Assembly (NCBI GenBank): GCA_029245955.1
Contig: JAQWOH010000031.1
Location: forward strand, 1 to 42,079
Length of the DNA stretch: 42,079 nucleotides
Reading direction: 5' to 3'
Source: Fuerstiella sp.
GTDB lineage: Bacteria > Planctomycetota > Planctomycetia > Planctomycetales > Planctomycetaceae
Shown here: piece after piece, positions 34,906 through 42,079 of the stretch
Layout: each line of letters opens with the position of its first letter
How positions within the stretch are numbered: the stretch's first letter is position 1
Position numbers and translations under genes: made by a program
The notes under the pieces: model-generated
What the model saw: only the letters and a program-made list of their open reading frames with translations
Databases searched by the model: none
Told to the model about the DNA's origin: nothing

Positions 34906-35365
34906 TAAACACAGGTCTCTGTATCGCGAATTCTTCGTTCATGCAGTGCCTCAGACAAGGGACACGGCCGACATCAGACAGCAGGATTGTGTGGTTCATC
35001 ACAGATTATGCATCAGGCAGACCTCAACTTGTATTTTCCGGAATTCCGGTTGGCAAGCGACCAACCACAAACCGTCGTCTGGCGTGGCAGTCTGACACGC
35101 CAACGCAGGAAATGTTCGCCGTATGCGGGATACCTGGCCGGCAATACAGTCAGACGGTTAATTGTTGGAACAACCGTGATATTCGGTAGTATTGTAACGA
35201 ACGCCAATACGAGAGTGATCCAAGGACACTGCTCTCGGGCAATCCAGGAATTGCGAATCCTGTACAATGCGCATTCAGCGTGACGTAGACTTCTGGTTCT
35301 CCACCACCCTCTACATGGAATGCTCTGAAAAGCAGGTGAGAGCTCTGTTGACTCAGGGGATTTCG
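34906..35365. other. 460-base divergent region with a cluster of palindromes
   Basis: No gene is supported. Three elements follow each other: the perfect palindrome CCGGAATTCCGG (35038-35049), the hairpin GGTTGG-CAAGCGA-CCAACC (35048-35066), and the hairpin TGGCGTG-GCAGTCTGA-CACGCCA (35080-35102). A weak plus-strand promoter candidate is TTGGAA (35165-35170), a 16-base spacer and TAGTAT (35187-35192). The plus-strand gene start at 35366 has AGGGGA five bases upstream. Confidence 0.4.
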
Positions 35366-36967
35366 ATGTCTGTCATGCTGGAACCACCCACGAATACCGA
35401 CGCTCAGGAATCCCCGGAGCCCTTGCCGGATGCGTCCGTCCTCGAAGACAAAACTCCCGAATGGTGTCGTGTGTCTTCGGCCGTACCGACCTTCCTGCTG
35501 GTGCTTGGAATGGTGCTGATTGTGTTTGCAAATCGTCCGTTGTGGCACTCAGATCTTTGGGACCACATCAACTACGGCGAACACATCCTGCAGCACCACG
35601 TTGTTTCCAGGACGGAGCCTCTCGTGTCGCTGGCCGAAGGCATGCCGACGGTGAATTCCGCATGGCTGGCGCAGGTCAGCATGGCGTTTTGTGCTCGCAC
35701 CGACGGGCTCGGTCTGCCAGGACTGCAGTTTCTGCATGCGACTTTGATTGTCATCTCTCTTGCCGCTGTTGGTTACGCAGTCACTAAACGTAGTAGTTCT
35801 GCGGCCTTTGGAGTTCTGAGCTGCGCCATCTTCCTCGCCGTCAACTGGCAGCAATTTCTGATCGTTCGCCCCCAGACAGTCGGGGTCACGTTCTTCAGTG
35901 TTGTGCTGGCGGCGCTGGCAACCGGGGCAACCCGAAACCGCCTGTCGTGGATCGCTCTGCCGCTGATATTCGCCGTCTGGGCAAACTGCCACGGTTCGTT
36001 TGCCATGGGACTTCTTCTGATGGGGCTGTTCGTCGTCGGGCGTGTCATCGACGTTCTGTTCAGAACACGATCGCTCACTAAAGCCGTCCGGAATCGCAAG
36101 ACGATTCGACTGCTCCTGATGACTCAACTGTGCGCCGCAGCCGCCCTGCTGAATCCCGGCGGCCTGGCCATTTACCACGAGGTCATTCGCGTTGGCAGCC
36201 ATCCGAATATAACCACCATGTACGAATGGGACCCGCTTACTCTGCGCATGAAACAAGGTCAGATGACTGCCGCCGCCGCCGTACTTCTGCTGCTGGCGCT
36301 CAGGGCCAGTCCGCGACGGCTTCGGGCCACGGAAATGCTGCCGCTGCTGGTCACGGGCGGAATGGCGCTGTGGTCCGGCCGAATGCTGAACTGGTTCGCT
36401 CCGGTCTGTGCTGTGGTCATCTGTGTGCATGCCGCTGCCGCGTGGCGCAGCATGCAAAACATCAGGCGTCCTGCACTTCTCTGCCGCCGCACGGGGTTGT
36501 GGACGGTGGTCAGCCTGGGGCTCTGCTGGATCTTCTTCGGTTTCACCTCGCTGGGCCTGCAGACACTTCACGGCAGAACGCCGGAACTTCGACGCGTGTT
36601 ATCCAGAGACACTCCGATTGAGCCGCTTGAGTATCTCAGCAGTCTGGACGAGGTGCCGCCCGGTGTCGCCTTCATGCCGGCAGAATGGGCAGGTTTTCTG
36701 ACTCGGTTCGGACCGAATGAACTGAAGCCAATGGTCAACCTGCACGTGCATGTCATTCCGGAGCAGGTCTGGTCCGACTATGTTCGGTTAATCGACGGCC
36801 CCGCAGACTGGGACGGACTGCTGGATCGATACGGAATCAATTTCGTCATCGCTGATAAACTCCGCAACGCTCGTCTGGTAGAAAATCTCCGCGAGAGCGA
36901 AGATTACGAGACTCAATATGAAGATGCTCAGGCAGCCGTGTTTGCTCGGATTAAAACGATTCACTGA
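35366..36967 (+). CDS. Polytopic membrane protein, GT-C glycosyltransferase-like, 533 aa
   Basis: The ATG at 35366 is chosen because AGGGGA lies five bases upstream. The frame is open 33 codons further. A short Pro/Glu-rich cytoplasmic N-terminus is followed by a first membrane helix (about 37-55) and then WHSDLWDH (60-67). The Asp-rich first loop plus about nine more hydrophobic segments resemble GT-C membrane glycosyltransferases and related planctomycete proteins with a DLWxH loop. The C-terminal 100 residues are soluble (VAFMPAEWAGFL, YGINFVIADK). No donor or acceptor can be named. It is followed after 62 bases by another membrane-anchored protein and may be co-transcribed with it. Confidence 0.7.
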   Translation: MSVMLEPPTNTDAQESPEPLPDASVLEDKTPEWCRVSSAVPTFLLVLGMVLIVFANRPLWHSDLWDHINYGEHILQHHVVSRTEPLVSLAEGMPTVNSAWLAQVSMAFCARTDGLGLPGLQFLHATLIVISLAAVGYAVTKRSSSAAFGVLSCAIFLAVNWQQFLIVRPQTVGVTFFSVVLAALATGATRNRLSWIALPLIFAVWANCHGSFAMGLLLMGLFVVGRVIDVLFRTRSLTKAVRNRKTIRLLLMTQLCAAAALLNPGGLAIYHEVIRVGSHPNITTMYEWDPLTLRMKQGQMTAAAAVLLLLALRASPRRLRATEMLPLLVTGGMALWSGRMLNWFAPVCAVVICVHAAAAWRSMQNIRRPALLCRRTGLWTVVSLGLCWIFFGFTSLGLQTLHGRTPELRRVLSRDTPIEPLEYLSSLDEVPPGVAFMPAEWAGFLTRFGPNELKPMVNLHVHVIPEQVWSDYVRLIDGPADWDGLLDRYGINFVIADKLRNARLVENLRESEDYETQYEDAQAAVFARIKTIH

Positions 36968-37029
36968 AACATTTAATGCCCGGCCGCCGTTCGGAACCGG
37001 AATTGCGCACTCCACTGCGAGTCATTAGA

Positions 37030-38328
37030 ATGCTCAAAAACAACCGCCCTTCCTTAAAGACAACGCTGATTGTGCAGGGGCTGTTCGTCACAGCTTTTGC
37101 AATCGCATGGTTTCTGCTGTCACCGAATCAGCAGCTTCGTATCAAGGCCGACCTGCAGTCCCGACGGCCTCTGCCTGATGTGGTCTTCACCAATCGTGAG
37201 CCCGCCGTCGTGCTGCCGTTCTATGACGATGCCACCGTTGTCAGTGACGAAGACCTGGCGGCTGTTCTGACCAAAGTGCTGCCACGATTCAGTCGTGAAC
37301 ATCTTCGTCCGAACTATGTTGAACACGCGTTGCGAATCTGGGGAGCGAAAATTGAATTCGACAGCCCGGATCTGATCTCAGGACCGCAGATGGCGGAATA
37401 CCTGGTTGATACCGGACAGTATCTGGCTTCCTGGGGACCAGACACGGACCCCATTCTTGAACCGGAATCTGACGGTGTTCGTATTCGCTGGGGGCCCGAC
37501 GCAACGGCATCCGTGCATCACGATCATATGCTGGCGTCCATGGCAGAAGCTGGAATCACACTGGACACGCCGGTGTTCACACCTGCCCGACAGACGACCA
37601 TGGAACAGATCCTGTCCGAAGCTCTGCGAGACTTTCGGCTGGACGAACGTGAGACCGAATGGTCAGCCATGGCGTTTGGTCTGTATCTGGCTCCACAGCA
37701 AACAGCATCGTGGCACAACAGTCAGGGACGATCTATTACATTCGACATGCTGGCCGCACGTCTGATGAGAAAACACCGCCGCAAGGGTGTCTGCCTGGGA
37801 ACTCACCGAGTCTATTCGCTGATGGCGCTGCTGCGACTCTCTCAGGATAACGACAACGCGTTGCTGACGACCGAAACAGAGAACAGAATCATAGAGTTCC
37901 TGCATGGCGCCAAAGAACTGATGATCGCATCACAGGCCCCGGACGGCTCATGGCCACCGAACTGGCATGAAGGCGCCGACGCCGACGCCAACAGGGACCC
38001 GAACGAAAAACTGTACCGTCGAGTCATCGCGACCGGACATCATCTGGAATGGCTCGCGATCGCACCCACAGAACTGCATCCGCCACACGAAAATATTGTG
38101 AGGGCCGCGAAATGGCTGGTAAACAATACGCGGGAGACGCCACAGGAACAGATCGACGGCAGCTACACGTTCTATTCACACGTCGGCAACTGTCTTGCTC
38201 TCTGGCGGAAGACATCTGTGCCGAAGTTCTGGAAAACATGGAGGGACACGCATCCCACTGCGGAACAGCTTCCTGAGACGCCGACAGAATCACCGGAAAA
38301 CGAGGACATAAACGGCAGCGAACCCTAA
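37030..38328 (+). CDS. Membrane-anchored protein of unknown function with a QW-like motif, 432 aa
   Basis: The ATG at 37030 gives a protein that begins with a single N-terminal helix (TTLIVQGLFVTAFAIAWFLL) and then a large region outside the membrane. Helical repeats in the second half contain GVCLGTHRVYSLMALLRL, QAPDGSWPPNW and ATGHHLEWLAIAP. The stretch QAPDGSW matches the QW motif of alpha/alpha-toroid proteins such as terpene cyclases, but the catalytic DxDD is absent. It probably has a toroid-like fold and a non-cyclase role. It follows the GT-C-like gene by 62 bases, so a joint function in envelope or glycan processing is possible but unproven. Confidence 0.65.
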   Translation: MLKNNRPSLKTTLIVQGLFVTAFAIAWFLLSPNQQLRIKADLQSRRPLPDVVFTNREPAVVLPFYDDATVVSDEDLAAVLTKVLPRFSREHLRPNYVEHALRIWGAKIEFDSPDLISGPQMAEYLVDTGQYLASWGPDTDPILEPESDGVRIRWGPDATASVHHDHMLASMAEAGITLDTPVFTPARQTTMEQILSEALRDFRLDERETEWSAMAFGLYLAPQQTASWHNSQGRSITFDMLAARLMRKHRRKGVCLGTHRVYSLMALLRLSQDNDNALLTTETENRIIEFLHGAKELMIASQAPDGSWPPNWHEGADADANRDPNEKLYRRVIATGHHLEWLAIAPTELHPPHENIVRAAKWLVNNTRETPQEQIDGSYTFYSHVGNCLALWRKTSVPKFWKTWRDTHPTAEQLPETPTESPENEDINGSEP

Positions 38329-38450
38329 TTCTGCGGCGTTACAAGGATTCACTGGAAACGAACCGGCAATTTCATAACAATTCATGTTTGCTGCAGGGAC
38401 GCCGGTTGACACCGTGTCAGCCACAGGCCTCACGAACGAGGTACGATGAA

Positions 38451-38858
38451 ATGGTCATTGAAACTCCTGAGCCTTACCAACTTCTCATTGCCGACGACAA
38501 TCGCGCTTTCCGTGAGACTCTTCGTGAGCTGCTGGAACCCCGACTGTTGCTGCGCATTCATGAAGTCGATTCCGGCGAAGCTGCTGTTGAGTACTCGCAG
38601 GAATACCAAATCGACATTGTGCTGCTGGACATGCACATGCGTGTGATGACCGGCCTCGAAGCGCTGCGGCTGCTCAAAGACATGAACGCTGTTCGGCCAT
38701 GTATACTGATTACCTCCGAAGCCACAGAGGAACTGCGAAAAGACGCAGAAGAGGCAGACGCTCATTCGGTTCTCAGTAAACCGGTACGACGTCGCGAACT
38801 GTGCATGACCATCACACATGCCCTGGGAGAAGCCTACGACGTCTCGCCGGACAGTTAG
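38451..38858 (+). CDS. Single-domain response regulator (REC), 135 aa
   Basis: All receiver residues are present: acidic pair D15/D16, phospho-acceptor D60 (IVLLDMHM), T88/S89 in ILITSEA, and K110 in VLSKP. There is no output domain, so it would act by protein contacts or as a phosphate relay, as CheY and Spo0F do. The ATG at 38451 has GAGG nine bases upstream, and a TTG at 38388 is less likely. No kinase is adjacent. The histidine kinase at 18655 is a possible but unsupported partner. Confidence 0.9.
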   Translation: MVIETPEPYQLLIADDNRAFRETLRELLEPRLLLRIHEVDSGEAAVEYSQEYQIDIVLLDMHMRVMTGLEALRLLKDMNAVRPCILITSEATEELRKDAEEADAHSVLSKPVRRRELCMTITHALGEAYDVSPDS

Positions 38859-39541
38859 AGCTATTTGGTGAAAATGCGGGACTGGTGCGAAGATCAATTT
38901 TCGTAGGCGGGAAAACGTTATCCACGGCCACAGGTCAGCGCAAAATCCTGCCATGCCGTCCACCGGAACAGGCGACTCAGTTAAGCACGCCCGTGAGTGT
39001 TCCGGCACATAATGTAAGCAAATTGTCTGCCGCACCGCAGACAACAGGACGTCAAACAGCCGCAGGAAAACCTGCCGGGACGATTCTGTCGTTTAACCGC
39101 GTCGCCCATCGAGCCCCGATTTTCAGCCGTAAACCGCAGCGCGTTGACCGGCCGGGAAAGTCTCCACAGAAGCCCTCTGCCGGATCTGCGACCAGCCCCC
39201 TCCAGCTGGCGAGAACTTTACGCTCAACTTGACGCCATTGCGGCGGCCTCGCAACGTCATGCACGTGGTCACCAGCATTGCGGCGGACCTCAAATACCAC
39301 TTGCCTGAGACAGAATGGCTGTCTCAGACAACGCTCGAAATCCACGCATGGGGTCACGCCTAAACCTTCAACACCTCGGCACTCTCTTGTGAAAATCACA
39401 GAGGGTGAATAGACACGCGACATAAATATAGGCAATATAGAAAAGACAGTGGAGACGGCATCCGTGAGCTACGGTCCGTGAATCCGTCTGCAAAACGGCC
39501 TCATACCTGTGGGTCACGCCAGAGAAAGCACGTTCTTGAAT
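38859..39541. other. 683-base gene-poor stretch before the beta-helix protein
   Basis: Overlapping reading frames on both strands have no recognisable family, no ribosome site and atypical composition. The clearest structure is the perfect hairpin at 39305-39327. An AT-rich segment (about 39420-39445, ATAAATATAGGCAATATAG) could hold a promoter for the plus-strand gene. The stretch CCGTGAGCTACGG near 39463 is a small palindrome. The region could be a degenerate gene or a regulatory leader. Confidence 0.4.
39305..39327. terminator. Perfect 9-bp stem-loop, possible terminator or operator
   Basis: CTGAGACAG (39305-39313), loop AATGG, CTGTCTCAG (39319-39327). It is the strongest short inverted repeat in the right third of the window. 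No T run follows on either strand, so operator or RNA-structure roles are as likely as termination. Confidence 0.4.
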
Positions 39542-41230
39542 ATGTCATCACCTTTTCCACAACTTCTTGGTCGCGGATTGCGGTTCGCAATCACACGGCT
39601 TCAGGCTAAGTCCCGATCGAGTCGAAGACAGCGTTTTTCCGCCGTGGCGTCCGCCATCGAAGTCGTTGAAGAACGCCGGGTGCTAAGCGCCTTCACCGTA
39701 TTGAATCTCAACGACAGCGGCCAGGGGTCACTGCGGGATGCCATTGCAGCGGCTAACGCCAATCCCGGAGCCGACCTGATTCATTTTCAGCGGAGACTAG
39801 GTGGAACAATCCATCTGACCACTGGTCAGATGGAAATCACCGACGCCCTGACCATCCGAGGCAACGGCGCCCGTAGATTGACCATCAGCGGAAACGAGAC
39901 CAGCCGAATCTTCCAGATGGAGGGCACCGAGACTGATGTCGAGATTAAAGATCTGACGATCGCCAACGGTCGGCATACGATGAAAGATGACATTGGGATC
40001 ATCCTTACCCGCGGCGGGGGGATTCTGAATGACGGTGGCAATCTAACTCTGTCACGAGTAACAATGCGCAATAACAAGGCCATTGACATCAATGACCCCG
40101 TCGTCTCGTCTGATGTCGTCGGCGGCGGCGCAGTCGCCAACACAGGCAATGGCAGACTGACTGCGACGCACTGCCGGTTCATTGGGAATGTCGTCAGCGG
40201 AGGCCTCAGGTACGCGTTCGGAGGAGCCATCGCGAACGTCTCCGATTCAATCGCGGTCATCAATAACAGCGTCTTCGTCAGGAATGAAGCCATGGGGGGC
40301 AGCACAAGCTACGGCGGGGCGATCGGAAATTTCGGCAGTAGTCAACTGACAGTCTCTGGTTCTACCTTTCGTTCCAATACGGCCCGTGCCCTCGACAGCC
40401 TGACCGCTTCGGCGCAAGAAGCATTCGGAGGCGCGATTGCGACGCGGCCCGGTACGGTGGTCAGTTCAGGCAGCACAACGACCATCGATCGCAGTTTATT
40501 CATCGGTAACCGAGCCCTTGGGGGCGCGGCGGGTGATGGCGAGGCGGGCGGAGATGCTGGCGGTGGAGCCCTTTACAGCGTCGCATCGACTCTCACCGTC
40601 GGCCGGAGCCGGTTCCTCCGCAATCACGTGGTCGGTGGCAAAGGCGACGTCGCTGGAGGAAATGCCTGGGGTGGTGCGATCGAGGCTACAGCAGTTAGCT
40701 CCACGGATCTGCCCCTCACTCACATCAACACCAGCCTGTTTTCAGGAAATCGCGTCCTGGGCGGGGCTGCCGGCGGTCAGAATGGAACGGCTGCGGGGGG
40801 TGCCCTGTTCAACTCGTTCGGCCAGATGGATGTCAGCCAGACTCGCATTCTGAACAACGGAGCTCGGGCGCGAAACGGTGGCAGTGCCCTTGGCGGAGGA
40901 ATCTTTAATGGTGAGTCATTTAACGGAATTTCGGCAGTTCTAAACATCAACGATTCATCCGTGATTCGCAACTTCGCGCATGGCGGTTCCGGGGGCAACG
41001 GCCATGGAGGCGGAATCTATAATGGTAACCAGGTTGCTGGCGCGAATCCGGTGGCCACAATGATTCAAACAAGGATCGTGGCCAATCGCGCGACCGGCGG
41101 TCCCACAGGTCAGGGAATCGGCGGTGGGATCTATACCGTGGGTACGTTCAACTTCACTGGGGGGCTGCCTCGCGGAAATCACGCCTCGACCCGTGATAAA
41201 GATATATTTGGAATTCTAACCCCGGTCTGA
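39542..41230 (+). CDS. Exported right-handed beta-helix protein with LEPR-like N-terminal motif, 562 aa
   Basis: The ATG at 39542 is preferred to a GTG at 39509. A basic, Arg-rich N-terminus leads to VVEERRVLSA (41-50), close to the LExRxLLS motif seen near the start of many planctomycete surface proteins. Next comes FTVLNLNDSGQGSLRDAI with AAANANPGADLI, the start of a CSLREA/PMP-like beta-helix. Residues about 100-540 contain repeated units with Gly-rich turns (GGAI or GGGI, then N and a beta strand L-x-V-x-x-S-x-F, then N-R/N-x-A-x-GG), typical of a parallel beta-helix coil stack. A surface adhesin or polysaccharide-binding role is likely. No enzymatic residues are obvious. Confidence 0.82.
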   Translation: MSSPFPQLLGRGLRFAITRLQAKSRSSRRQRFSAVASAIEVVEERRVLSAFTVLNLNDSGQGSLRDAIAAANANPGADLIHFQRRLGGTIHLTTGQMEITDALTIRGNGARRLTISGNETSRIFQMEGTETDVEIKDLTIANGRHTMKDDIGIILTRGGGILNDGGNLTLSRVTMRNNKAIDINDPVVSSDVVGGGAVANTGNGRLTATHCRFIGNVVSGGLRYAFGGAIANVSDSIAVINNSVFVRNEAMGGSTSYGGAIGNFGSSQLTVSGSTFRSNTARALDSLTASAQEAFGGAIATRPGTVVSSGSTTTIDRSLFIGNRALGGAAGDGEAGGDAGGGALYSVASTLTVGRSRFLRNHVVGGKGDVAGGNAWGGAIEATAVSSTDLPLTHINTSLFSGNRVLGGAAGGQNGTAAGGALFNSFGQMDVSQTRILNNGARARNGGSALGGGIFNGESFNGISAVLNINDSSVIRNFAHGGSGGNGHGGGIYNGNQVAGANPVATMIQTRIVANRATGGPTGQGIGGGIYTVGTFNFTGGLPRGNHASTRDKDIFGILTPV

Positions 41231-41728
41231 CTCATAAAGAGGTGTTTGGGACGATCACCCATCGGCCCCGACCCATAGCCGAACACATCGCTCTGCGAAT
41301 AGCCCCAGGGCCGATAATCCTGCGGGAGCATGTAGATCACCTGCCTCGCGGATGCGCGCCGTCTCGGCCGGCCAGGCGAAAGGTCCGCTCCGAGAGCACC
41401 CGTACCACTGACGACTGAGCACAATGGCGACCGCCATGAGCACCAGCGAATCGCGAGTCGACCGGACCTCGATTCCGGTCAGGAAACTCCACCGAATGAA
41501 GACTTCCTGATAATCTGACATTTCGAAAGGAGGTCTGGTGCTTCGTCCGGTTTTCGACCGGGGGGGCAAGCTGCTGTGTGCCGACACATTCGGCAAGCCC
41601 CCTTGTCGGCAAATCAACACCCCATAAGATATGCGGGGCAAACGAATTTGATCATCGATAATTCGGACAGGAAATGTTAGATTATCCTGACACACAACTC
41701 CGGTCATTCACAAGCCTGGGAGCAACCT
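41231..41728. other. 498-base gene-poor stretch with several hairpins
   Basis: Hairpins include GACCGGA...TCCGGTC (41460-41480), CCGGT...ACCGG (41547-41561) and GCCGACA...TGTCGGC (about 41579-41610). A minus-strand frame of 150 codons (41255-41707) has no family and no ribosome site. On the plus strand AAGGAGG precedes a GTG at 41538 that opens a frame of only 29 codons. The segment could be a decayed gene. Confidence 0.35.
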
Positions 41729-42079
41729 ATGAAGTGGACAACTGCACTGGGCGTCGTAATGGCCATTGCGGCAGATGAGTGCAATGCCAGCAATCAATTC
41801 TTTATGCCGGGTGATGCGTTCTTTCACAGCGTCTTGACGAGCAACCTACTTGACGAAATCGACCGTTCAGAGCATCCAGTGTTTACCTACGACCGACCGG
41901 ACTTTCTACCGTCTATGTTGTGTGGATACACGGGTTTTCATAAGTTGCAATACAACGGGATGCCGGCATCGATGAAGAAGAATCTCCGACAGGTGTATGA
42001 TGAGATTCGGGAGTCCACACCGAAGCGAATTGAAATCACCAAGGAGACCACGACTAGAGCAACCGACGACGGCGATATT
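41729..42079 (+). CDS. Exported protein of unknown function (partial, cut by right edge)
   Basis: The ATG at 41729 has GGAG six bases upstream, and the frame is open for all 117 codons to the window end. The first 20 residues (MKWTTALGVVMAIAADECNA) look like a short signal peptide with an alanine-rich cleavage region. The next part is a mixed soluble sequence (HSVLTSNLLDEIDRSEHP, YDRPDFLPSMLCGYTGFHK). No family is recognised. It lies downstream of the beta-helix protein on the same strand and may share its transport route. Confidence 0.6.
   Translation, partial: MKWTTALGVVMAIAADECNASNQFFMPGDAFFHSVLTSNLLDEIDRSEHPVFTYDRPDFLPSMLCGYTGFHKLQYNGMPASMKKNLRQVYDEIRESTPKRIEITKETTTRATDDGDI

Noticed and set aside
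35549..36571. 340-residue minus-strand frame rich in Gln, His and Arg
   Set aside because: It is the complement of the hydrophobic membrane protein gene and its composition reflects that, with no family similarity.
39052..39435. 127-residue minus-strand frame in the gene-poor stretch
   Set aside because: It has no family, no ribosome site and composition unlike the neighbouring genes, and it overlaps the plus-strand frame 38801-39232, which is equally unsupported.
41255..41707. 150-residue minus-strand frame near the right edge
   Set aside because: No family or ribosome site. Segments of neighbouring frames (MLPQDYRPWGYSQ) look protein-like but are in a different frame, so it may be a decayed gene at best.
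1..42079. tRNA or rRNA genes
   Set aside because: No cloverleaf-like sequence with a GGTTCRANTCC arm or any rRNA-like segment was recognised by eye. Short tRNAs could be missed without a covariance search.

Overview
The window looks like a piece of a Planctomycetota chromosome. Evidence: a type II secretion/type IV pilin-like operon whose pseudopilins are very large, an exported beta-helix protein with an N-terminal LEPR-like motif (residues EERRVLSA), an SGNH-hydrolase-like protein of a type common in planctomycetes, lone planctomycete-style membrane proteins, moderately high GC and few strong Shine-Dalgarno sites. No rRNA, tRNA, CRISPR array or prophage was recognised.

Positions 1-20418, all on the minus strand, hold one secretion/pilus locus. 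Read in the direction of transcription it contains a GAF/PAS-like histidine kinase, a GspE/PilB-type ATPase, a PilT-type retraction ATPase, a second GspE/PilB ATPase with a tandem MshEN-like N-terminus, the platform protein GspF, and six prepilin-like proteins in an order matching canonical gspG-(G)-H-I-J-K. The last one, GspK-like, lacks the Glu5 of ordinary pilins and runs off the left edge inside an 18-unit hexanucleotide repeat that encodes Gly-Asn dipeptides. The gspJ-gspK junction is interrupted by an IS200-like (RAYT-type) transposase gene broken by a one-base frameshift and surrounded by REP palindromes. Fragments of the same REP sequence lie elsewhere in the operon. Every pseudopilin carries DxDxDG-type acidic loops that resemble calcium-binding loops.

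Positions 20733-29191 hold unrelated housekeeping and metabolic genes: a secreted SGNH-like protein with an altered nucleophile block, an AddA-like helicase-nuclease without an AddB neighbour, rlmN, and a lutB-lutC pair without lutA but with a recognisable promoter and a repeated 8-mer.

Positions 29323-34905 (minus strand) hold the conserved group phoH - 7TM-HD phosphodiesterase (PgpH-like) - ybeY - CorC/CNNM-type CBS protein, with ybeY and the CBS gene overlapping by 4 bases. Positions 35366-38858 (plus strand) hold a polytopic membrane protein, a membrane-anchored protein with a QW-like motif, and a single-domain response regulator. After a 683-base stretch with no convincing gene come the beta-helix surface protein (39542-41230), another gene-poor stretch, and the start of an exported protein of unknown function that is cut by the right edge.
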